DNA of 64,000 nucleotides from NCBI GenBank assembly GCA_029215795.1, contig JARDYH010000003.1:102270609-102334608 (forward strand). The letters are read 5' to 3'. The stretch comes from Anniella stebbinsi. Taxonomy: Eukaryota > Chordata > Lepidosauria > Squamata > Anniellidae. A model generated the notes under the pieces. That model was given only the letters and a program-made list of their open reading frames with translations, searched no databases and was not told where the DNA came from. How positions within the stretch are numbered: the stretch's first letter is position 1; each line of letters opens with the position of its first letter. This document shows, piece by piece, positions 1 through 12,734 of the stretch. The position numbers and the translations under genes are program-made.

Positions 1-3000
1 CATCCGTTGACCAAAACATGACAGTTAAAACAATGTCACAAGGCTGGTGAGTTTGGGGGACATCCAGGTGAAGGATACTAAAATTGAAGTGCATGGGAAC
101 CATAAGGTATTAAATAGGGTTTACAGGGGGCAGCCCCACAGTTTATGTCTGGATTATATATTCAGTACCTCCTGGAACTTAATTAATAAGGCTTATGATT
201 TATGGTTGTGTTGCTTTACAGCATGAAATTGGCTGGAGTGGAACTGAAGGTAGCTGGTAAATGTTGCATCCTAGAACCAAAGTATAATTGAAAGGAAGTT
301 GTTTGTTAAATGGCTTGGGGGGGGCTGTGTTTATTGAACATGTAGCTGCTGGTGTGTCTGCTTTTAAAAATGAAAAATTATCTTTCGGGAGATTTCATAT
401 TATTTCCACTCAAATTAATATAAAATTAAAGGAAGGGCACACAAAACTATTTTCTGTCAATACTCTTCACCCACTATAATGTGTTTCAACCAACTGTAAT
501 TTTAAATTATAATCACTGAACCCCTATATGGTGCAAGAGTGGGCAGAATGTAAATAGAACATTTTTAAGGATAGTGGGAAAGATTTGGCAGCACCTCTGT
601 TGCTCTGTAAACAAGCGTACATGTTTCCTACTGCAAGCTCTGAAAAAAAGAGTTCCACAGGTTGTTGCGGTGGACCAATGAAACTACTTTGTATGTATTG
701 CAACTTGATCTCAAGGAGGAGCAAATGGAACCTGTGGTGATCCACCATTGGCCTTTTGGCTAAACTCTTTATGGATAATGTTGCTTACATCTGCTCTGAC
801 TTTGTTCATGGAAAATATGCATTTTCACTTCTTTCCATGTTAACAATCTTTTCCAGCCGTCTATTTATCATTTTGCTTTGAGAAATCCCAGTGAGCAGCT
901 AGAATGGAGGGTTTTTGGGGGGTGGGGAGTGGAAACAATCAAAGAATGGGATGAAATGTCACATGGGTTGGAACTGTTTGCAGAAGTAAGGTTCCTAATC
1001 AGAAAAAAACCCCATAACTCTGTACCCTAAGTCCAGTTCCCTATACAGAAGCTATCTACTTGTTTGTGCATTAAAAATTCACCAGCACACTGGTGTTTCT
1101 TAAAGGCTCTTTCCCCTTGCTTTGCAAAAGATATGACATCATAATTTGGTCCAAAGGAGGAAAGTGGCCAGTTAGGTCCCCTAACTACAAACCATTGGAT
1201 TGGCACAGCACATTACAATTCAATACCCTCAATTACGATTGGTCTTAATCAGCATAATTTTAATGCAGCCCTTTTTCTCTGATAGGAAGAATATGAAATG
1301 GTCCAATTGGATATTAAAAATATTGACTGGAAGTCTTAGGGAGGAGTTTTTCAGGCTGGTAAGTTTAGGGATATCATGTTATCACTTTGTGTGGGTCTAC
1401 CTTTGTGATTTTGTAATGCCGGGACATTGGCAATTATGTGTTGTTTTATCATTTTGCTTTTCTGTATGCATCCCATGGCTGCCTAAATTAAAATGCTTGC
1501 CAAGCATAATGTAGCCTTTCATGGGCTAACAACTTGAATGCCACATTCATTGTAGATCTCATTCAGGAGTTGCTGATTTTTACCTAAGGATATGGGGAGA
1601 GATCTTGTAGGTCTCTAGATAGCTAAGAGTGAAGGATGAACATAAATAAGAATAGATAAACACACACGTGCTGCTTCCCTTTCCTTCCCTTCCCCCTTTT
1701 GACACACACAAGACGGACAAGTTTGAGGGCTATTATATTCGTCTTTAATGGAAGTTGTGAATCTGGGTTCATACCATCCTTGGTGAAGAATGCTCTTAAT
1801 TTTCTCTTAAATCCTACAACTCTCTTCACCTTTGTGCAGTGCTTAGGATCACATTTGAAATATATCATAAGCATGGGAAGTTTCATCAAAATAGTGTAGT
1901 ATTCTAGGTACCCCTCTTCCCAGAATTGGGGAGAGAGAAATTCAGCTGTACAAGGTACTTTCCGTTTAAGTGGGAGAGCTCTTTTTTGTGTTTACAAATA
2001 TAGATGTTGGCGAGGTAGCAAGCAGGCAATACTTGGCCCTGGGGATGCACAAATTTGGTCTGTGATTTGCGGATTGTCAGACATCTTTTCTTCCATCATC
2101 TGTTCATTGGTGGAATCGGATTTATTAATAGATGTACGAGAATTTAATTCCACTTGTGAGAGTGCTAATGAGCATGAAATTCCACCAATGCTAATGCACA
2201 CTTGTACTAATGAGCATTAACACTAGTGCAAGTGTGAATTTGATTAAATCCCACTCCCTCAAGATAAAAAAAATAGTCCGCAAGTCTGCAGAATCCATGC
2301 AACTAGGAAAAAGCCAGTCAGCTGTGGAATCTGCAGGTAAGATCCATAGAAATCCAAACTCATTTGAATCCATCGTGGGTTTCTCTGAAATCCCTCCTTG
2401 TCCCAAAGCATAGCAGTTCCATGGGAACAGCAGCACCTTTGTATCCCAAGATTGCCTCTCTATCCAGTACCCCAAAATTTAGAATTGCTTTGTCTTTCTC
2501 TGACAAAATTCAGTCTCCTTTCAAGGTGTCTTGGCACTTACTCAGGCTTTGACAAAGAAGTGGCATAATGAATTCTCACCCTGCCAGTGGAGTGTGATTT
2601 GTTCATCCGGATGGCCAAAGTGATCTGCCTCAATTACCCACGATTTAGCTTTAATTGTTAGTGACCAAGTCATGCACAGCTAAAAAGATGCTAGGAGTAT
2701 AGGTATTATGACCAAAGCAATAGTTTTAATTCAACATATCACATAATTAAGTGTTGTCTTTCCTATGCAATGCCATTATGACATTTTCCTAGTGTGAGAC
2801 TAATTCATATTCACTAGCTAAGTTTTTCTTCCAGCCAGGTGGAGGTGGACAAAAGCCATTGTGAATACCTCTGAATCTTGAGATAGGGTAAGAAATTGCG
2901 ATGTTTGAAGGTTCTGTTTTATTTGCTTTCTATGACTCATTGATTTTTGATCTCATTTTCATCTGCACAAATAGGAGACCTAAGGAGATAAAGGCATCAC

Positions 3001-3020
3001 AAATCTATCTCTGATTTATG
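1..3020. other. No recognisable gene; unique or very old sequence
   Basis: AT-rich sequence with only short reading frames (the longest is 104 codons, at 1200-1514, with no recognisable motif). I see no confident repeat, RNA gene or exon. Confidence 0.5.
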
Positions 3021-3024
3021 TATT

Positions 3025-3500
3025 ATTAACATTTATATACCACCTTATCTGCTAAACAACCATCAACAATTTAAACAATAAAACCCTGCAGCGGTAAAAA
3101 CGAGAACATTAAAACCAGTAAAAACTATACATTTTACACACTTTCTAAAGGCCAAGAGATGAAGGCCAATTGTAATTTTTAAGGAAGCACACTCTGTGGT
3201 TTGGAGACAACACAGGAGGGAGCCCTTCCATGCGTGACCGACAAAAGGGCCTCTGCGGGAAATGGTGGCCTCTCCTGTAGGTCTTAATACTCAGACAGGT
3301 CCTAAGTTGTTTAGTGCTTTAGAGGTTAAGACCAACACCTTGAATTGAGCCAGGAAAGCAATTGGCAACCAGTGCAGATCTTTCAGGACAGGTATAATGT
3401 GTTCCAGATGCTGTGCAGGGGTTAGTTGCTGCATTTTGTGCGAGCTAAAACTTCCAGGCATGCTTCAGGAATCCGTAGAGCACGTTGCATTAGCTTAAAT
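3025..3500 (-). mobile_element. L2-clade LINE, 3' end (5'-truncated)
   Basis: Read on the minus strand, 3180-3495 encodes the end of an L2 reverse-transcriptase protein: a broken copy of the stretch that in the intact L2 at 61420-61600 reads LPLKMVQKLQLVQN and then LHWLPIQIRAQFKVL. The + strand phrase 'accaacaccttgaattgagcc' is the reverse of that segment. The left end (ttatataccaccttatctg) corresponds to the L2 tail, whose forward form reads cggtatataaat. Decayed. Confidence 0.75.
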
Positions 3501-3674
3501 GTGAAGAAACGAAGGCATGGATAACTTATGTAGGGCTTGCTCATCCATTGTCTAATATATCCCAGGAACCAGCCCTTCAGGAACCCCCAAGCAGCTGAGT
3601 TTCACAAAATCTGCTAATGAAAATTCATGAGCCATTGCGCGAACTTGTGTCCTAACTCGAAATTTGTAAACAAC

Positions 3675-3698
3675 AACACACACACACACACACACACC
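3675..3698. repeat. (CA)n microsatellite
   Basis: Uninterrupted AC dinucleotide run of about 22 bases. Confidence 0.9.
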
Positions 3699-4149
3699 AA
3701 ACAAGTTCAGAAAGGAAGCAAATCTTGTGCAGTAAGCTTGACTTTAGAAGGGGAAACTAATACTGTGAGCAGGTCTGGCTTCATTAATGAGCCCACTATA
3801 GCCCACAAGACAATGTAGTCGTAGCCCACAGGCCAAATTTAGTTCAGGAAGCCATTTTACCTGATTCCTGAGCTTTACCAGTCTTTAAACCAGACCACAG
3901 TTTCCTTGAAAAGGAAAATAAAGCTGTTTTCAAATGTAGCGAGAAATGGGTTGTATACAGACTTTATTCTTTAGTTATAGGTTTGTCAAAGGACAGACGG
4001 AGTTCCAGGTTTGGATGTAGGGTTAGCCAAGCCAGGCATGAAGTGGCCCTAGCTTGCTTAACTGCTCCCACTGGCAGGAGGAGCCAAGCAGGGACTATCA
4101 AGCCATGTGCACAAGCATGCTGGCTTGTTCACAGTAACCCAGTGTTTAA

Positions 4150-4165
4150 CCCCCCCCCCCCCCCC
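4150..4165. repeat. Poly-C run
   Basis: Sixteen consecutive C residues, which may be subject to assembly or sequencing length error. Confidence 0.9.
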
Positions 4166-4559
4166 GGCTTTCTGCTGTGTGTGAACTGTGGCTTGTTACC
4201 AGTTTCTTGGGGCAGAAGAATGAGAGTGGGTAAGGAGCACCACATGAATACAAGTCTTGCCAAAAAGTCTACCAAAATGAGAAGTACATGCAAGCTTGCC
4301 TGTTTGCCTACCTAGCCATAAATTCCCATGTTACTCATATTTCGCGTAAAAGGAGAACAAGGGTTCAATTGTCTAGTTGCTTGGAGGTTATCCTTACTCA
4401 CCACAGCTATGCAGCTATTCACAAGCCTGGTGTATAGACAGGTCAGCTTGAACACTCTTCTGTGGAACCTTGAGCAGGGGACTGGAAAAAGGTGTATTTT
4501 CCCTGCTGGTGTTTCTTGAAGTTTCTGAAGCAAAAAAGGAAGATAATATGGAATTTTCC

Positions 4560-4870
4560 TATGCTAGGTTTCACTGGGCTCTAATGGCTAAATGTGGGTG
4601 CTGGGAAGTATCTGGTTCAAATGTTGCTTCAGCCATAAACTCAGGAGCAGGTCTTAGGCAAGCTGATATTCTCTCATACTTAGCCCCTCATTTGCAATAT
4701 GGGGGGTATAATATAGGTCTGCTTTTCATGGCTGTTTTAAGAATTAGTCAGGTAATGTCACAATAACCTGTAAGGTAGACCAGTATTATTACCCCCATGT
4801 TGCAAACAAGGGCATTCAGTCTGTGAGAATATGGTCTTCTCTAAGGAACTTCCCAGCTCATGCTTTTTAG
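4560..4870 (+). mobile_element. MIR/tRNA-type ancient SINE fragments
   Basis: The stretch at 4640-4750 follows the layout of tRNA-derived CORE-SINEs (caggtcttaggcaagc, cctcatttgcaatatggggg, then a run of ATA). At 4765-4810 'acctgtaaggtagaccagtattattacccccatg' in short overlapping pieces resembles the MIR 'cctgtgaggtaggtattatt' segment in the opposite sense. Strongly diverged; two fragments are likely. Confidence 0.45.
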
Positions 4871-4916
4871 CCACTAGAATAATTATTGTTGTCAAACTGA
4901 CAGTGACTGGGTTCAC

Positions 4917-4978
4917 ACAACACGCTAACCCATGATGAGTTATTTTCTGGAACAATCCATGATGGATTAGCGTGTTGT
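4917..4978. repeat. Small hairpin MITE fragment
   Basis: Arms of about 21 bases, 4917-4937 (acaacacgctaacccatgatg, less its last base) and 4958-4978, are near-perfect reverse complements separated by a 20-base loop. The flanking 'gggttcacac' resembles the ends of other hAT-like MITEs in the window (27121, 43113). Confidence 0.6.
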
Positions 4979-4989
4979 ATGGAGGGTGA

Positions 4990-7900
4990 CCCCACCCCCA
5001 TCCCTGGTGAGTTCCCCCCCGGCAAAAAAAAATAAGCCACCCTGAGAACCTATGGTCTACAGTAAGAGCTATTTTACCTAAGGTAGGTTAGTGTGTTGCC
5101 TGCAGTGCCAGTGTGGGTTACAGAGATTGCATACGGAGCTGCTTGTTAAGAGTGGCCAAAAAAGGCTGCTGCCTCTCTGCTCCTCTCATGCCATCTCTAT
5201 TCCTGCCACAAAGGAAGCTTGGATACCTGCCCAGTTGGGTGGGAGGACTACAAGAGGAAGAGGGGCAAGGAGGGGATGAAATAAACTCTGTGTAGCTTGT
5301 TTGCCTGATCATCTGATGGAAGTGCAGTAGGTTGTGTCAGGATTGAGACCGAGGCCTCTACAGCTTCTCATGATTCTGATTCAGAGCCAGAACTAGAATA
5401 GTTAGATCAAGAGTTTCCAGGAGATAGAGAAGAATCTTCCCAAGGCATCAAAAACTAGGTGGCCTGGGCTGAGACACCGCATTCCAGTACCCCTATGGGA
5501 ACCCCAGTCCTTTCTGAGGAAGAGGAGGGGGGCATGGCATGGTGCATGTAAGGGCACATCTTTGGTTGAAGTGGGCCACTGGGTTTCACACCTTGTTGCT
5601 TCAAGAAATCCTTTGTATGCCAACTTGTGTCCTAAGAAATCTCTGAATATTTGTCATGGAACCCTTGCATGTTGGAGGAGACTGTGGAGAGTGTTCAAAG
5701 GCAGGGGGTGGGCAGAAAGAAGCTCTCCAGTTGTTTTGGATGTCAACTTTCAGCATTCTTGACCATCTGAAGACCTACCTTCTTCCCACCTGCTCTATCA
5801 TGGGGTGCTTTCTGCCCAATGGCCCCTAGCACTATAAATCAAAAGACATAACATAGCTATTCTGTATTTCCCTCCTTAACAGAAAGACGGCATCATTTAG
5901 ACTCCCTGTAAAAGTCTGTGAATGAGGCAGGGTAATTGCAAGCTTTCTCTGGTAACATTGCAGGGCCTCAGCATTGCTTCCTGTGAACTGAGAGTATGTC
6001 CTGGAATTCAGCTAACATTCCCCTGCAGCTGCACATTTTAAGGGAGTATCATGTTGAATGAGCTGCCTTTTAGGGAAGATTGTCCTGCAGGATTGGGCTT
6101 ATCATAATCTTTTGAGGAACCCTAGGGTTTCTAGGGATATAATTTTAAACCTATGCCTTACACTATGGGCCTGGAGGCCGACCTTATGGCTGGATACTTA
6201 TCCTATCAGTGACTACATACTCTGTGCTATCTTGGATGCAATTATATCTGAAAATAGCTACCCCCACCCCTTCCCCTTAAAAGGGAGGACATTCAGGCAT
6301 GACTTGATAGCCAGAACTAAAATCTTTTGGAAGTAGTGCTTAAATAATGTTAAGGGAGGATGAGCCTTCACACAAGTACTCGGCATAGCTGTGGATTAGG
6401 ATAGAGAACCAGAGATGCTCAAACTTCCTGAAATTCTCCGAACTTTACTAGAAAGCTTGGTTCAGCTCATTACCATTCTTGTTTGGGCACTGTTTCTTTG
6501 GTTCATTTGAATGGGATAAATGTTCACTTTTAAAACTGCATTTTAAAAAGTGTGCATGCCACAATGTAAAATGGTAATCAATGGGGGTCATTCTAACCTT
6601 CATAAAATTGAAATGATTTCACCAATCATTCTGAAATTTCGAGAAGCCAAAAAGTAATGTTGGTTTTACACTCCCTGCAACTGTCAGGGATATTGGTGAA
6701 ATTTTGAGGGAGAAAAACAACCAGTTTAAAGACAAAAAGTAACAACAACAGCAACCCCTCCCTCTGTCTAAAGTGACTTTGAAAAAAAAATGGCAACCAT
6801 TTTGCGATCAGTTCCTGAAGAGACCAGAGGGTTTTCACCTGAAACAATTATGGCTTTCTATCCTTCTTGTACTGGAGTTGGTGGGAAACTACTTTATTAA
6901 GTCCCATTTACTTTAGTGTGTGTGTTTACATATAATGATGTTCAATAACCCATGCATAGTCGCATCCTCCTCCTCCACCCCCCACCCCCCGGTCTACCAC
7001 ACCACGGCTGATTTAGAACATTGAGGGGGTGGGTAAACACTGCTGTAGACCTCATATTATTAGTGGCTGAGAGGGAGGGAGAAAGAGGAGATTATGCTAT
7101 TTGGCAGGTTGGTGAATCTGAGGGGTTGAATCTGTTGGAGAAGGTGGGGATCGCCCTCTGCAATTCTGCCGTGAAACCAGTACACAAGGAGGACTTTCCT
7201 TACTCTCTGATTTCCCTGCAGATTCAACCACCCCCATCAGCCTGTCAAACAGCCTACCAAGACTTACTTCTGAGTAGACACATATATGATTGCACTGTAA
7301 CTTGAGATAAAAGGAATGTAAATTGAGGCTTGGAACAGATCTTTTTTTTTACTAGCCCATACTATGAATCACTTAAGTGGTAGCCTGTGGAACAGATAAG
7401 ACATTGAAGCCATTTTTCTTGAGCCTGCTGGCAGTCAAATCACATTTCAGTCATTAATGAGGAAATAACATTATTCTTGAACTAGGCTGACATCTATGTT
7501 CTTGTGTTAAGCAGTATTGCCCAGTGATACAAAAAATCACTTTCACATTCCATGAAGAGGGTGAAGGTGTTCATGTTTTTATTCATTGTGACGATTTTTT
7601 CCAATACTGACTTTGAAGTAAACATATTATATGAAGGTCACAATCATGGATCATAAACCATCTATATTATACTTCAATATTTCTCAAATTCTTCTGTCTC
7701 CAGTCAATTGACTGCCCATTGTACCATGGTAAGATATTGCAGGAAGCCAAGATTGCTCTGTGTTGAGTGGCAGCACCCACCACCTTTTTACGGTTTCTTG
7801 CTTCATGAACCCAGATGGACCCAGATAGCTCAGCCCTGAGATTCTTTCTATAGAGAGTCCCAATTGGCTTTTCCTGTAGCACACAGGCATCTGTGATAAG

Positions 7901-9260
7901 ATGATATAGTTGAGGAAGAAGTGGGAGCCTCTATCATGGTGGCACCATTTATTCATTATCCCCCAACATCAAGAACAGGTGCAAAGGGGGACAACTGTCC
8001 TGTACCTTCCATCATTGTACAGAGTACAGTACTTCAGCCAGTACAACTTGACAACTCCACTGCCAAAATTTTCTATACAACTACTAAAAGTAGAGGAGCC
8101 CAATCCTCCCTTTCATCTGGTCATCCTAGAGACAAAAGCTGGAGGTTAAAAAAAATAAAAGTGGCTCAGATGTTGCAGGTTATAGATGAAACTGGACCCT
8201 GGGTCTGCAAATCCATTCATTTGATTTCTCTCCATCATTCTGAGTTCCAAAGCAGCTTGCATGAAAAAGAAATAAAACATGGGGCTTCTTCTGCCTCCTC
8301 TGCCATTAGGCATTGCTTTGATGTAGCATATCTACCCTTCCCCCACAAAAGCCAGTTCTCATTGATTGTTATATCTGTTCTCCTTAGTTTTCAACTCTCT
8401 TCTGAGTGCTGGCAATTATGTGGTCCATTCCCCAGCTGTTCTTTACTCCCTCCACCCAATTCTGTAGGTCTTTTCACTATCCAAGATCAGGAAGAGGAGT
8501 CAGGTGCAGCAGCTGCACTTCTGGTGGGCTGGATGGTCTCATGCATTTGATGAAATGGACACAAAACTTCTGCCACAATTCATTTGTTAGTCTTTAGGTG
8601 ATACAAGATTCTTGCTTTTGCTACAGCAGACTAAATGGGACCATAAAATGCTAAGAGACATTTATGCCATCTGAACTGGCAGTAAACATTCAGGAAAGAG
8701 ATCTTGAGGATATGATAGGAAGCTCACTGAGTATGTCAGCTGAGGGCAAACTACACCAACTAGTTGGACTTAATCTGAACTTCTAAAATTGTGCCTGCTG
8801 GGTTTTTGGTTGGTTGGTTTTACTGCTGTTTGATTGCTCTGTTTCGTTTTTTTTTAATAATTGCAATTGTATTCTAGTGTTTTTTATTTCATCTTATGAT
8901 TTCTGAGCAGCTCTGAGCGCTTTGTAGCTGAATAATGGCACATGCATTTCTTACAAAAACCAACCATATTTTTAGGGCTACTGAGAGCAGCTACACCACA
9001 GTAATTCTGATGTAGGATCAGACCCGGCATTGCCATTCTTCTGCCTTCTAAGGGCTGCTTCATATGTTACATGAAAGAAAAACTGTATCTCAGTGTGACA
9101 ACCAGATCTTTTCTGTAACGTTTGAGGGAATCACATAAGGAAATGCACACCTTGGCGCTTCAGCCATTTACGGTTCCCAGGTGTTTCCTGTGTACCTGTG
9201 TCACCGTATCAAACATGAGAGGAAAACATGATTGATCAGAGGTTTGTGTTTGGAACTAGA
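4990..9260. other. No recognisable gene
   Basis: Mostly unique-looking sequence. The longest open frame is 209 codons (+, 7921-8550); it has no signal peptide, domain motif or repeat identity that I can recognise. Short AT-rich and homopolymer stretches only. Confidence 0.45.
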
Positions 9261-9264
9261 AGAA

Positions 9265-10565
9265 ACAAAGAGCTGTTCTGGATCAGACCAAAGGCCTTAT
9301 CTTGTCCAGCGTTCTGTTCCCACAGTGGCTAACCAGGTGCATGGAGCAGGTTGAGTGCAATATAGCACTCATCTGCTTGTGTTTGCCAGCAACTAGTCCA
9401 CAGAGGCATATGCTACTTCCAGTACTGGAGGTAATGCATAGCCATCAGGACTAGTAGCTTTATCCTCAATGTGAATTTGTCTAATCCCTTTTTAAAGCCA
9501 TCCGGATGAGTGTCCACTGCTACAATTTGTGGGAGAGAATTCCGTAGTTTAACTATGCACTCTATAAAGAAGTACTTCCTTTTACTTGACCTGAACCTCC
9601 CGCCACTCAGCTTCGTAAGATAACCCTGGGTTTTAGTGCTGAATTCATTTTCTCCATACCATGCATCATTTTATATATTTGTGTCTTGTCCCTCCTTATT
9701 CGCTTTTTTTCTGAGTACTTTGCCTTTTGAGGTGCCATGTACACAAAATTCTAAGTGTTCTCACACCATGGATTTGTATAAAGATGTTATTGATAATGAC
9801 AGTTTTATTTTAGATTCCTTTCCTAATGACCCCCAACATGCAATTTGCCTTTTTCACAGCAGTTGCACACTGGGTCAATATTTTCATCAAGCTGTCTGCT
9901 ACAACACAAATATCCATTTCCTCAGCAGTCACAACCAGCTGAGGCCTCATAAGCATACATGTAAAGGGTTGTTACCACAATGTGCACCATTGCCTATATT
10001 GAACTGCATTTGCTGTTTAATGTCCATTCGTTCAACTTGGGGAGATGCTTTTAAAACCCTTCACTGTCCCTTTGTGTTTTAAATACCTTAAATCAATGGT
10101 AGGTAACTTTGGGAGGTCCAGTGACCATTTTCACCCCTACAGGCTGAACTTTATAGGGTGCCCCCAAGTTTTTAAAAGAGGGGGAATGTCACTTTGCCAC
10201 CAAAATTCTCTGTAGCTCTGTAGCTCTACAGAGTGCTACAAAAGTTAAATGTAACTTGTTTTCAAGCTAAATTCAACAGTTTTCACACTCTATAGTACCC
10301 ATTAAATGCCAAAAGATTCCCCACCGCAACCCTGAAATATCTAATGACTGTTATGTTCACTCAGGAGTCTTTGGAGAGGTACCTGGTCAAAAGCCTTATG
10401 AAAGTGCAAGTAAGCAATGATGACAAGATCATCCCTTTCCACATGCTTGTTGAACTCTAAAAAGTTAGTGAGACAGGTCATACCTTTGCAGAAGCCATGT
10501 TGATTCTTTCCCAACAAGACTTGTTCTTCTGTAATAGAGAACACAACATAAAGAATCAACAAGTT
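9265..10565 (-). mobile_element. Old CR1-clade LINE, degenerate
   Basis: The left end (ctggatcagaccaaaggcc) is a common squamate LINE 3' end. The body at 9480-10060 has the same order of phrases as a CR1 copy read in reverse. At 10341-10562 the minus frame reads a reverse-transcriptase piece with GFCKGMTCLTNFLEF and later YLHFHKAFDQVP, the CR1/L2-type 'YLDFxKAFDxVP' motif. Many stops, so a dead element. Confidence 0.65.
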
Positions 10566-10741
10566 TCTATTTTCAAAGAAGGAGGTTTTTAAAGTCTTTA
10601 CCTGAACATTAACTCATTAATAGGAAAATGATATGTATTCTTTATTACATGACTCTAAAAACATACTACAGTGAAAACAAGTACTAGCAGAAGCTTTGTC
10701 AAGAAAGATACCTACAGGACTGATCTTCTGTCTGTCTGTGG

Positions 10742-11094
10742 TCCCCTCTACAAGGATTCGCTTTTGCGCCCAGTTAGGCGATTATGTGCAGAAGCGCAGA
10801 AGCACATTTCCGCCTAATCCCTCTGCATGAGAGGCAGCAAAGCGCATTACCGGATGTCCAAAATGCGGTTTACAAGTAGTTAATGCGCATAAGCGCATAT
10901 TCACACAGTCAAAATGCGCTTTAACGGAGGGAGCAAAATAAAACTCGCGATTTAACGAGCATTTGATAATGCGCATAATCGGAGAGATAACGCGCCTCTA
11001 CACCCCATTTGCGCTCCGCTGGTGTGGAGGTAAATTTTTTAATGAGACTTCAAAGAGCATTAAACCTCTCGTAAAGAGGCAGCCTCTCTCTCTC
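10742..11094 (-). mobile_element. GCGCAT-rich foldback DNA element, copy 1a (left arm)
   Basis: About 350 bases matching, in reverse orientation, the element at 34959-35313 and the ends of 11095-12013. Its outer end is GGATTCGCTTTTGC (10754-10767). The interior has many GCGCAT or ATGCGC motifs on both strands. It carries no coding sequence, as expected for a non-autonomous DNA transposon. It abuts copy 1b head to head. Confidence 0.7.
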
Positions 11095-12013
11095 TGGGTG
11101 CCTCTACAAGAGAGGTTTAATGCTCTTTGAAGTCTCATTAAAAAATTTACCTCTACACCAGCGGAGCGCAAATGGGGCGTAGAGGCGCGTTATCTCCCCG
11201 ATTGTGCGCGTTATTGAATGCGCGTTAAATAGCGAGGGTTTTTTTGCTCCGTCCATTAAAGCGCATTTTGATGGGAGGGGGCTGCTGCTCCGGCGAGGGG
11301 AAGGAAAAGGCTGGTGCCCGCGGAGGCGGCTCCTCCTCCTCCCTCTGTTGTCAGATTTCACCCCTTCTCCACCTTTGGTCGCGTCAGTTTACAATTTCAG
11401 GCAAAGCTGGGTGCCTCTGCCAACTGCTCTATCTGCTTTCTCCCGTTCTCTCTCCCCTCCGTTCCCCTGCCAAGAAGCAGCTTCGGATACTAGCAATCAG
11501 ACCCACCCCCAGCTCCTGGCTTTGCTTCCTCCCTCCCTGCTCACTTTTTGGGGTGGGGGTGGGTCTGATTGCTAGTATCATGGACGGGGCGCGCGTGGCG
11601 CTTCCAGGCGAAGGCCGGGGCCGGCAGCCCCCTCCCATCACCGGAAAGGCACTCTGCGGTGCCGCCGTCTCCTCAGCCGATTTCCCGCAGTCAGAGGCAC
11701 GGAGCGCTGGGATGCCGCTGGAGGAGGAGGAGGAGGAGGAGGAGGAAGGCCAAGCGTGCCGGGACGACGCCTTCCCCCTGTGCCCCCCCCGGCGTTTCCC
11801 CATCACTGCTTCTCCCCACCCAAAAAGTCCCCACCAAGGAGGGCGCGGCGAGCGGAAGGGACAGTTTGGCAGCTCGAGCCCGCCGCGACTCGCGAGGAGC
11901 GGCGGCGGGGAGGGAAGCGTCTTTTGTCGCCACCTCTCATGCAGAGGTATTAGGCGTAAAGGCGCTTCAGCGATAGTGCGCATAATCTCCTAACCGGGTG
12001 CAAAAGCGAATCC
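11095..12013 (+). mobile_element. GCGCAT-rich foldback DNA element, copy 1b, with CpG-rich interior
   Basis: The first ~175 bases (11095-11270) and last ~80 (11932-12013) match the short copies closely. Its outer end GCAAAAGCGAATCC (12000-12013) is the exact reverse complement of the outer end of copy 1a. Where short copies have ~110 AT-rich bases, this one carries ~660 GC- and CpG-rich bases (11271-11931). Frames up to 249 codons cross this interior but are low-complexity (a run of Glu near codon 156-165) and unlike any family I know. The interior may be captured host sequence or the fuller parental element. Confidence 0.65.
11486..11579. repeat. Perfect 26-bp inverted repeat (hairpin)
   Basis: Arm 11486-11511 begins GATACTAGCAATCAG and arm 11554-11579 ends CTGATTGCTAGTATC; they are exact reverse complements over 26 bases with a 42-base loop. 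The hairpin lies inside the CpG-rich interior of the foldback element and could be a second, small MITE. Confidence 0.8.
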
Positions 12014-12039
12014 TTCTCTCTCTCTTCTCTCTTTTATAG

Positions 12040-12130
12040 AGTTAGTGGCTTAGCAGATTGTGGGAACGCTGTGGACATAATTTATCTTGATTTCAACAAA
12101 GCATTTAATAAAATTCTCTATAATATTTAG
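12040..12130 (+). mobile_element. CR1 reverse-transcriptase fragment
   Basis: Translates to VDIIYLDFNKAFNKIL, the CR1 motif around 'YLDFxKAFDxVP'. About 90 bases, without an open frame beyond the motif. Confidence 0.7.
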
Positions 12131-12734
12131 GAAGATTCACAGTTTGTAGGAAAACCATACTCAGGAGTTCTTGTCAAACACTCTCCATCAGACTAGGGGG
12201 AGGTTTTGAGTATTAATGTGCAAATTTATTTCAACAGAAATTATAATTTGCTCTCCACATTCCAAATTCCTCTTGTCTAATTGTGGATAAACATTCTCCA
12301 ATATTCAAAGTTCTCATTTTGTTCATACAGACTCCTCCTCCTCCTTGTCCACCATGCAGAAAACCCATCTGCATCGCTCTTGTCCCCAAATGCTTCCTTT
12401 AATTACGGCGTGTGCATGTATGCTCCTAGCAAGCACTGCCTGCCTTCAGAAATAGCAGTTCAGCCCAGCAGCGCTTCCTGGAATGGCCATGTGACCATTC
12501 CAGGAAGTACCTGCCAGAATGAAATGCAGTGCTGCTACAGCAAGCACAAAAGAGAGTTCTTTAGTGTAGCAAAAACTTTAGACAAGCTCCTTTTATGCTT
12601 GTAGCAGTGTGGCTGCCTTCAGAGAAAGCATTTCAAGCCAGCAGGGCACGTCACATGGGCATTCCAGGAAGTTTAGGCACTCATAATCATTCCCAATTTG
12701 GCAGCAGCGCATGTGAAAAATATTGCAGTCGATA

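Noticed and set aside
7921..8550. 209-codon + frame as a gene
   Set aside because: No domain, signal, splice or codon-bias evidence, and a second overlapping frame of similar quality; most likely a chance open frame in unique sequence.
11244..11993. 249-codon + and 184-codon - frames as a transposase or host gene
   Set aside because: Both cross the CpG-rich insert and the element ends, are low-complexity (Glu, Arg, Pro, Ser runs) and show no catalytic motif; GC richness alone lowers stop frequency.
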